Part shown: positions 57,741 to 64,000 of the stretch, piece after piece
How the letters are laid out: every line of letters begins with the position of its first letter
How positions within the stretch are numbered: position 1 is the first letter of the stretch
NCBI GenBank assembly: GCA_027625915.1
Contig: JANTQA010000023.1
Span: forward strand, 9,858,001 to 9,922,000
Length of the DNA: 64,000 nt
Reading direction: 5' to 3'
Source: Anaeramoeba flamelloides
Taxonomy: Eukaryota; Metamonada; Anaeramoebidae
The notes under the pieces: model-generated
Seen by the model: only the letters and a program-made list of their open reading frames with translations
Database searches by the model: none
Told to the model about the DNA's origin: nothing
Position numbers and translations under genes: made by a program

Positions 57741-60566
57741 ATGAGTTCAAAAAAAACGCATAAAAAAAGAAAAAAACAGAAAAAACAAGACTCTTCAAGC
57801 TCTTTTTCATCTTCTTCAAGTTCAAATTCATCTTCAGGATCAGGATCAGGATCAGAATCAAGTTCAGAATCAAGTTCAGAATCATCTTCGTCTTCTGTTT
57901 CTAATAAAAGGAATGTTAGATCAAAACAAAAACTAAAACAAAAACAAAAACTTAAACAAAAACAAGAACAAAAACATAAACAAAAACATAAACAAAAACA
58001 AAAACAAAAAAAACCGCAGAAGCAAAACAAAAACCAAAAACGAAAAAAAAAACAACAAAAATCATCTTCAAGTTCACCTTCATCTGACTCAAATTCAAAC
58101 TCGTCTTCAGGATCAGGATCAGAATCAAGTTCAAGTTCAAGTTCAGGATCAGAATCAAGTTCAGGATCAGAATCAAGTTCAGGATCAGAATCAAGTTCAG
58201 GATCAGAATCAAGTTCAGGATCAGAATCAAGTTCAGGATCACCTTCGTCTTCTGTTTCTAATAAAAGGAATAGATCAAAACTAAAACACCCAAAACAAAA
58301 AAACCCAAAAAAAAAAAAACCAAAAGCAGCAGATAAAAGTCGTTACGATGACAGCACCAGCGAAAGTTCAGGTGATAGTAATAGTAAGACCACGAGCGAT
58401 AGCACCACAACATCTGATTCAGATTCTAGTTCATCTAGTAGTGAATCTTCGGAATCATACGATTCCAAAAAAAAGAAAAATTACAAAAGAAGCAAAAAAA
58501 AGAATGATCCAAATAAAAAAAATGCCTTTTCCAAACCGAAAAAACCTAGAGTGCCAATTGAGATCCAAAATTATCAACAGATTAAAAGGGAAAATAAAAT
58601 CAAACCAAAAAAAAAAATCCAACCCAAACAAATCAAGACAAAACCGAAACCAAGCAATATTAATCATAAACACCCACAAATGAATGTTCCAAGTAAGAAA
58701 AAACATAAACCATCATCATCGTCGTCGTCGTCGTCATTGTCAGAATCAGAAACATCAAATTTGTCAGACGAGGATATTAAAAAGAAACTCAAAAAGTTGG
58801 AGAAGGAAAAAGTCAAGAAAGAAAATTACAAAAAAATTGAGGAAGAAGAAAAGCAAAAAAGAAAAGAAATTGCAAAAAGACAAAGAGACAGCATTGATTT
58901 GTGCTTTTGTGTCGACACTACTGGCTCTATGGATCACTATGTGCTTGAGTGTCGAGAAAAAATCTTCCAAATTATTAAGCAGATTAAGGCCAAGTTTGTC
59001 AAGTTAAATCTTCGTTTAGCCTTTGTGGGGTATAAAGATTTTGATATTATTGATGAATCAGAACGATATGAAGTCTTCGATTTTGTTGACGATCGGGAAG
59101 AGAATCTTCAAGAATTCCAAGATTTTGTTTCGGGTGTTAAATGCCATGGGGGTGATGACTTTTGTGAGGATCTCTTGGGAGGGTTAAACAAGGTGCTGGC
59201 ACTTGATTGGCGCTCCGTTGTTTCAATTGTGATCCACTTTACAGACGCGCCATGCCACGGCTCTGAGTTTCACGACAACGAGTTAGACAATTTACCCGAT
59301 GGCGACCCAAACCTTAACGCTGAGGATCTCTTAACTGAAATGAAGGACAGGGGGATCGACTACTTTTTCAGTGAGATACCCCGCAAAACAAAGCCGATAG
59401 CTACCACGATCATGATCAAAAAGTTCAAGGAAATCTATGACGACAGACAGGAACTGCGGTTCATCGAGCAATTCATGATGAAAGACGAGGCTAAAAACTT
59501 TCTTGAGGTTGTTGTCCTTTCGGTAGAGGACGCACAAAAGAAGATGACATCACGTTCCAATAGCAGATCCATTTCCATTTCGCAGGGGATCAATAACAAA
59601 ACCGGAGGAGACGAATTCTGGAACCCACAGGAGCAATGTAAGATCAAAAACATTGGAGCCGATTTCAACACCGAGGGTTTCGTTCAGGCTCCATGGGAGA
59701 ATGTAAAATTTGAATCTTTTAATATCACAATCCAAGTACCTATAAAGCCAAACAACCAAAAGGGCCGATACCGCCAGAATTATAGATGCCGAGCCACTGG
59801 GATTCCTCAGGACATTTGCCTCAAGGGGGACTTCAAACTAAAAGGGAACGATAAAAAAAAAAGTAAAGATGCACACGATGAATGCATAGCGCACCACTTG
59901 GCCTCATCCTACGCCAAAATATTTAACTCTTTGGAAGTGCCAAGGGCAATAAATTTCCTTTCCGTAAGTGTTGTTCATTTTTTTAATAGACAAGAAGATA
60001 TGTTTTATGTCTGTGAACCATTTTTTGAAAATTACCGTGCTTATGACAAAAATGAACAAAATAAAAAAAAAAAATGGAAAAGAGATCATCCATTATATGA
60101 AGTTTCAGAGGCCTTCAGCCATTGGACTTATGAACACACTAAGGGAAAATTGTTAATCGATGTTAAAAAATGCGCTAACTGGTTTTTAAGCGATCCAGTG
60201 ATCCACTTTGCTAAGAATAAAAAAATTGGCAAACGGAGCTTTGGTCAGAAAGGTATTCAAAACTTTTTTCAAAGACATGTTTGTAATTCTTTATGTAAAA
60301 AATTACAATTAAGAAATCGCCAATCTAACAATAACAAAAAAATAAAGCCTGGGAAAATTCCTTCCTTAAACATTTTTGACATCCGTTGCTCAGATAGTTT
60401 TTGTCCTTCCTGTGTTAAAATTTCCCGCAACGATTATAATCCCAATAAAAATTATAAATGTGATAAATGTCAAAAGGATAAAAATACTAATAGGTTTAAG
60501 AAATATGAAAAAAATAAACAATATAAAAGAAATATAACAAGGAATAAAAAAAAATTAGATTATTAG
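57741..60566 (+). CDS. VWA-domain alpha-kinase (VwkA-like) with Ser/Lys-rich N-terminus
   Basis: 941 aa, no introns, from the ATG at 57741. Order: low-complexity N-terminus (1-385) of Ser/Gly/Glu blocks and Lys/Gln blocks, partly made by an 18-bp tandem repeat. A VWA domain (about 388-590) follows, with MIDAS DTTGSM (392-397) and FTDAPCHG (D502). An alpha-kinase domain (about 660-860) has GRYRQNYRCR, likely ATP-contacting K695 in ICLKGDF, FSHWTYEHTKG, SDPVIH (D818, H822), KGIQNFF and HVCNSLC (H846, C848, C852: with H822 the family zinc site). Where the family reads D-x-Q-G, this protein reads DVKK (807-810), so the usual catalytic-region Gln is Lys, and the Gly-Asn-Leu-Gly loop reads RSFG. 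Activity may be altered. A Cys-rich tail (about 880-915, C-x4-C-x2-C...C-x2-C) could bind another zinc. Dictyostelium VwkA affects myosin II and contractile vacuoles; a role here is inference. Confidence 0.9.
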   Translation: MSSKKTHKKRKKQKKQDSSSSFSSSSSSNSSSGSGSGSESSSESSSESSSSSVSNKRNVRSKQKLKQKQKLKQKQEQKHKQKHKQKQKQKKPQKQNKNQKRKKKQQKSSSSSPSSDSNSNSSSGSGSESSSSSSSGSESSSGSESSSGSESSSGSESSSGSESSSGSPSSSVSNKRNRSKLKHPKQKNPKKKKPKAADKSRYDDSTSESSGDSNSKTTSDSTTTSDSDSSSSSSESSESYDSKKKKNYKRSKKKNDPNKKNAFSKPKKPRVPIEIQNYQQIKRENKIKPKKKIQPKQIKTKPKPSNINHKHPQMNVPSKKKHKPSSSSSSSSLSESETSNLSDEDIKKKLKKLEKEKVKKENYKKIEEEEKQKRKEIAKRQRDSIDLCFCVDTTGSMDHYVLECREKIFQIIKQIKAKFVKLNLRLAFVGYKDFDIIDESERYEVFDFVDDREENLQEFQDFVSGVKCHGGDDFCEDLLGGLNKVLALDWRSVVSIVIHFTDAPCHGSEFHDNELDNLPDGDPNLNAEDLLTEMKDRGIDYFFSEIPRKTKPIATTIMIKKFKEIYDDRQELRFIEQFMMKDEAKNFLEVVVLSVEDAQKKMTSRSNSRSISISQGINNKTGGDEFWNPQEQCKIKNIGADFNTEGFVQAPWENVKFESFNITIQVPIKPNNQKGRYRQNYRCRATGIPQDICLKGDFKLKGNDKKKSKDAHDECIAHHLASSYAKIFNSLEVPRAINFLSVSVVHFFNRQEDMFYVCEPFFENYRAYDKNEQNKKKKWKRDHPLYEVSEAFSHWTYEHTKGKLLIDVKKCANWFLSDPVIHFAKNKKIGKRSFGQKGIQNFFQRHVCNSLCKKLQLRNRQSNNNKKIKPGKIPSLNIFDIRCSDSFCPSCVKISRNDYNPNKNYKCDKCQKDKNTNRFKKYEKNKQYKRNITRNKKKLDY
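58105..58245 (+). repeat. 18-bp tandem repeat coding Ser-Gly-Ser-Glu-Ser-Ser
   Basis: The unit TCAGGATCAGAATCAAGT is repeated about six times with little variation inside the N-terminal region of the VWA/alpha-kinase gene. A larger duplication also spans it: the Ser block plus SVSNKRN at about 57885-57915 recurs at 58240-58270. Confidence 0.9.
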
Positions 60567-61186
60567 CATTTTAAGGTCGAATGGATTCTTTTTTATTATA
60601 TTCAACATTTACTTTTGCTTTTGCTTTTTCTTTTTCTTGACAACTTTTTAGATTAAATGCTTTTTTCTTACCCTTTTTACTGATTATTTTAATAACCTGA
60701 TTCAAAAACAAAACCAAAAAATAGGGTCTATAAAATATTAATAGAAATAGAAATTTTTATTATTTCATTTTTATTTTTATTTTTTTTTTACTTTTCAAAA
60801 GTTTTTTCATATGATTTGAGAAATAACAGATAAAAAAAAAAAATATTACTTTACTCAATAAAAAATTCATCCTTTTTTGTTTTTTTATGTTTTTCATTTT
60901 ATTTTTTTATTTTTATCCTATTACATTACAATTTTGTACATATTTTGGAAATAAATAGTTTGTGTTATTTATCAATTGATTATAAGAAAAATTTTATTAT
61001 AATCAATAAGAATCCAGAAAATATACCTAATGGCAAATTTACATCTGAGATAACATTAACTGAGTTCTGCGAAGAAACATTTGAAATATGCCCCTTTTCA
61101 ATTTTAGAAACTGTATTTTATAGTAGTAAAGTTTGAATTGAATCCCAAGAACAAGTTCTTCCAATATAAACTCTTTTTCAATAATT
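60567..61186. other. 3' flank of the alpha-kinase gene
   Basis: Contains a T-rich tract (60600-60640) and A/T homopolymers. The 63-codon frame at 60945-61136 lacks an ATG start and a recognisable domain; it is discussed under rejected items. Confidence 0.45.
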
Positions 61187-61755
61187 GTGACTCACCTGAA
61201 ATAATAAATTGAAAAAAAAAAATTATCCTTTAGTATTCAAGAACAATTAATAACTAAATATGATTTGTAGTTCACTTTTAAGTCATTCTAAATATATAAA
61301 AACCTGATATATTAAAAATTAAATAAAAATAAAACCAAAAACTAAAAAAAAAGTGAGTAACAATTTTTGAAATGAGCATTACGGATTTTTTATTACTGAA
61401 AATGAATTTAATTATTCATAAAAAATCTTGTTGTGCAACTTTTTTTCAGTGAAAGTTCAATAACATTACATAGTCTCAATTTCTTTAGTGATTATTTCTC
61501 TTTTTGAAGATCTCTTTTTTTTTTCCACATGATCTTTTAAAAAAAAAAAAAAGAAGAAAAAGAAAAAAAAAGAAAAAAAAAAAGAATAGCAAAAATTTGA
61601 AAAAGCAAAAATAAAATTTACAAAATTAGAAAAAGATTATGATCCAAAAATTTGAAAATATTTTTTGTAAAGAATACTTGAATAAACCCTCAAAACAACC
61701 CCCATTAACATTATAAAGTGAGTCCTAATTTTTGAAAAATAGTTTATTTTATACA
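61187..61755 (+). repeat. Repeat R4, third copy
   Basis: Starts GACTCACCTGAAATAATAAA and ends AAAGTGAGTCCTAATTTTTG, so the ends carry a 7-base inverted GACTCAC/GTGAGTC. It shares blocks in order with the tandem copies at 49690-50830, including AAAACCAAAAACTAAAAAA, TTATGATCCAAAAA and AATAAACCCTCAAAACAAC. Identity to copy 1 is high. Confidence 0.85.
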
Positions 61756-61758
61756 TTT

Positions 61759-61785
61759 TTTCAGTCAAAGACTCCCAGTTTTATT
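61759..61785 (+). mobile_element. Isolated TIR-1 terminus
   Basis: CAGTCAAAGACTCCCAGTTTT matches the reversed right end of TIR-1 copy A (CAGTCAAAGGGGCCCAGTTTT) at 17 to 18 of 21 bases. It starts immediately after the R4 copy. The matching far end was not located with confidence. Confidence 0.5.
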
Positions 61786-62529
61786 GATGAAATAGAACAT
61801 ATTTTATGAGTTTAATTCGTTATTGTTCTCAAAAATAATTTTCAATTGTTAAAACAAAATCATTTTTTCTCATTTAGTAATTTTTTTTTTTTTTTATTTT
61901 TTGATTTTGATTTTTGATTTTTTTTTTAAAAAAAAACAAATTTGAAAAAAAAAATTCCAATCTACAAAACTCCAAATTAACATCAAGAAATATGAGACAA
62001 TGTAATTCATTTTAAAATGAATACATTTCCAATTAAACAATCATATTTTCAACAATTTTTATTTTTCAAAGAAATAGGGATATTTTTACATGAGACATTT
62101 TAATGGAAGAGACCCAAAATTTTTTTTTAATATTTTATTTTTTTTAAAATTGATAGTTTGTTCAGATATTTCTTTTATGTTAATCAACTCTAATCTGAAG
62201 TTTATTGTTATTATTTCTAAACAATCGTGGTTGGGTTGGTCCTCAAATTAAAGGCGAATTTTTCATTTTTAGCTGGATCACGTTAGATGAAAGCGAGTTT
62301 ATAATCCATTTTTTCAATGTATAACGTCAAAGAGATTAAATATTGAGATTTTCCAAAATATAAAAAAATGTAAATTTTTATTTTTTATACTTTTTACCTT
62401 TTCCAAATTTCTCTTTTTAAGTTGTTTGGGTTCCTCCTCTTTTTGTTTTTTTAGGTGCTTGGAGAGGTTCAAGGAATAAAAAATCATTATAAGAATTGGT
62501 GGACTTGGTCATGACTAACCTAACCAAAC
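61786..62529. other. Intergenic DNA, possibly the body of a TIR-1 copy
   Basis: No coding signal. The phrase CAATCGTGGTTGGGTTGG near 62223 recalls the centre of the FB-1 foldback. Confidence 0.35.
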
Positions 62530-62738
62530 TTGTTAATGATCAGATCTAAAATGAATTGAGCTGGACTTATGCAACTGTAGAGAACTGAATCCAACGAATG
62601 CTATCTGAAGCCAACCAAAGTGAACCGAATTGGACTTTCCGTACAATCTGTCGAGTCGTTACCTGGACTGGGTTTTTGCTGTCGAGTCGGTATCTTGTAC
62701 TGGGATTTTGCGAAAACAAGATTTGGGAAACTTGCAAA
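62530..62738 (-). repeat. Dispersed repeat R1, copy 2
   Basis: The reverse complement matches 14377-14590 along its length (see GTTGGATTCAGTT, ACAGATTGTA, CCAAATCTTGTTTTC). It also has an internal tandem of about 32 bp starting CTGTCGAGTCG at about 62648 and 62680. GC content is clearly higher than the surroundings. A 64-codon frame over it is incidental. Confidence 0.72.
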
Positions 62739-63553
62739 AAAAAAAATAAAAAAAAAAGCAACTCAATTCTGTAAAACTAAATCTTATTCTTAAAACCTTA
62801 GCACTTTATAGAATCAAACCATCTATAAAGTTTCTAAAAAACTTAATAAAGTAACCTATTTCATTTGATCTATAGTTGTTCAAATATTTAGATCTCTTTA
62901 TTAAAACAAATTGAAAATATTGATCATTTTTTATGGGTCTATCCTTCCTATGAAAAAGATAGATTAATATTTCATAACAAATTAAAAAAAAAAAAAATCT
63001 TAATGAATTAATTTAAAACAAACAGTTTGAAACTATTTTCATTAAATAATAATCGTGAAATCTATGATTTTACGCTTAAATTTCTTTTTGGGAATTTAAG
63101 TAAAAGGGCATCCAGAGTGTAATTTACACTTCTTCAACAATAAAAAAAAAAAAATGGAAATTTTTCTGACTCATTTTTAGAATTCAAGGTATTTAAATTT
63201 TTGGAATCGAGTTTATAATAAAAAGACGAGATTCTTTTCCAGAAAAAAACTATTTTATAAATTTGTTTTTTGGAATTTTGGATCAAATTGAATTTGTATT
63301 TTTAATTTTTCAGTGCAGAAAGTATACATAATTTAAAAAAAATGAGAAATAAAATTTATTAATATTAGGTATTACATAAAAAGTAGGAGATTTTGTGATA
63401 TTTCAAATAATATTCTCTTTGGAATTATTCCTATTGATAAATTGGCAATATAAAATTGAAAAGGATACTAACACCCATTTGATTCAATACGTGGTGGGTA
63501 TATTTCATATTTTTTTCATTGAAATATTTCCAAAAAATAAGTAAAAAAAATAG
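62739..63553. other. A+T-rich DNA before the reverse-transcriptase remnant
   Basis: No recognisable gene. The earlier domains of the reverse transcriptase could not be traced here. Confidence 0.4.
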
Positions 63554-64000
63554 CTTTTAACGAATTTAATCGTTAATCTGAAAAGGGTAAAAGAAACTTA
63601 TAAAAAATCTAAACTATTATTAAATAACATTTTACTAACAAACAATTTAAAAAATAGATTATTTAAATCTTTTATATTAAGTCATTTAACATACGGATTA
63701 GAAATATATAATTATAAAATAGCAACACTAAACAATTTAAATTCTTTGGTTAATACATGTATTACTGAAATACATAAAATAAATAGAAATACATCAATTC
63801 TTATTTATAAAACAGAATTTAAATTCGTAAATTTGGTAATATCAATTAATAAATAGAAATTCAAAAATAAATTAAAAAATCTATCTCTTCCTTATCTAGA
63901 AAAATCAATAAAATTTAATCAAAGAATAAAAAATAAAAGTAATTGGAATTACAAGAGTTTCAGGCTTCATAAAAAAGAAATTTATAACTATAATTATAAT
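63554..64000 (+). pseudogene. Decayed reverse-transcriptase fragment, LINE type, cut by the window edge
   Basis: One frame runs from 63554 to the window end with a single in-frame stop. It reads like the end of the reverse-transcriptase domain and the following thumb region of non-LTR retrotransposons. The key text is FKSFILSHLTYGLEIYN, resembling the family pattern Y-K-S-L-I-x-S-H-x-x-Y-G-x-E-x-W. About 15 residues later comes LNNLNSLVNTCITEIHKI, resembling the LQ-x-x-QN-x-A-L-R-x-I segment, and then a YKTEFKFVNL segment where the family has LY-x-E-L-x-x-x-x-L. The palm with the YADD-type motif is absent upstream, so this is a 5'-truncated or broken copy. The codons are extremely A/T-rich, like the host DNA. 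It may continue beyond the window. Confidence 0.62.

Noticed and set aside
57683-58242. Minus-strand frames opposite the alpha-kinase N-terminus (Cys/Phe-rich and Leu/Ile/Asn-rich)
   Set aside because: Mirror translations of the Ser- and Lys-coding repeats of the real gene.
60945-61136. 63-codon frame with fairly protein-like composition (ends ILETVFYSSKV)
   Set aside because: It starts with TTG, has no ATG, no recognisable domain and no splice partners that I can identify. It may be a worn gene fragment but cannot be supported.

Overview
The window is very A+T-rich nuclear DNA (by eye well over 75% A+T) from a single-celled eukaryote. GT-AG introns interrupt three of the six genes, one protein carries a long poly-asparagine run, and one gene joins a von Willebrand A domain to an alpha-kinase domain, an arrangement best known from Dictyostelium VwkA. 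This points to a free-living amoeboid protist (Amoebozoa or an Anaeramoeba-like lineage). The wide gene spacing and multi-kilobase introns do not fit a compact Dictyostelium-type genome. The lineage is an inference.

Six protein-coding genes can be supported. (1) CCT1, the alpha subunit of the TRiC/CCT chaperonin: 9414-16601, +, four exons, 552 aa. (2) A Rab8-type small GTPase: 21080-22308, +, six exons, 204 aa. (3) A PROPPIN (WIPI/Atg18 family, closest to WDR45): 28767-29828, -, one exon, with a shortened C-terminus. (4) A matrin/U1-type zinc-finger protein resembling splicing factor WBP4: 32999-33907, +. (5) Exportin-T, the tRNA exporter: 38851-47751, -, two exons split by a 5.7 kb intron, 1073 aa. 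(6) A VWA plus alpha-kinase protein: 57741-60566, +, 941 aa. They serve protein folding, vesicle traffic, autophagy, splicing, tRNA export and signalling. There is no operon or functional cluster. A decayed reverse-transcriptase fragment of LINE type runs off the right edge (63554-64000).

Introns fall into two size classes: 94-168 bp (six) and 1985, 3376 and 5679 bp (three). Each giant intron holds repeat elements that also occur between genes, which suggests growth by insertion.

The most striking feature is non-coding. At least six long inverted repeats (foldback elements, about 0.33 to 1.7 kb) lie at 4760-6035, 26557-26930, 28335-28665, 44463-44918, 54335-54876 and 55345-57005. The last looks like one foldback inserted into the arm of another. 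Two families of short elements with terminal inverted repeats, one of them with TA target duplications (19052-19246), and several dispersed repeat families with two to four copies in the window account for much of the intergenic space. Simple repeats (TA, GATA, TG/TATG, poly-C) are common. No tRNA, rRNA or CRISPR was recognised.
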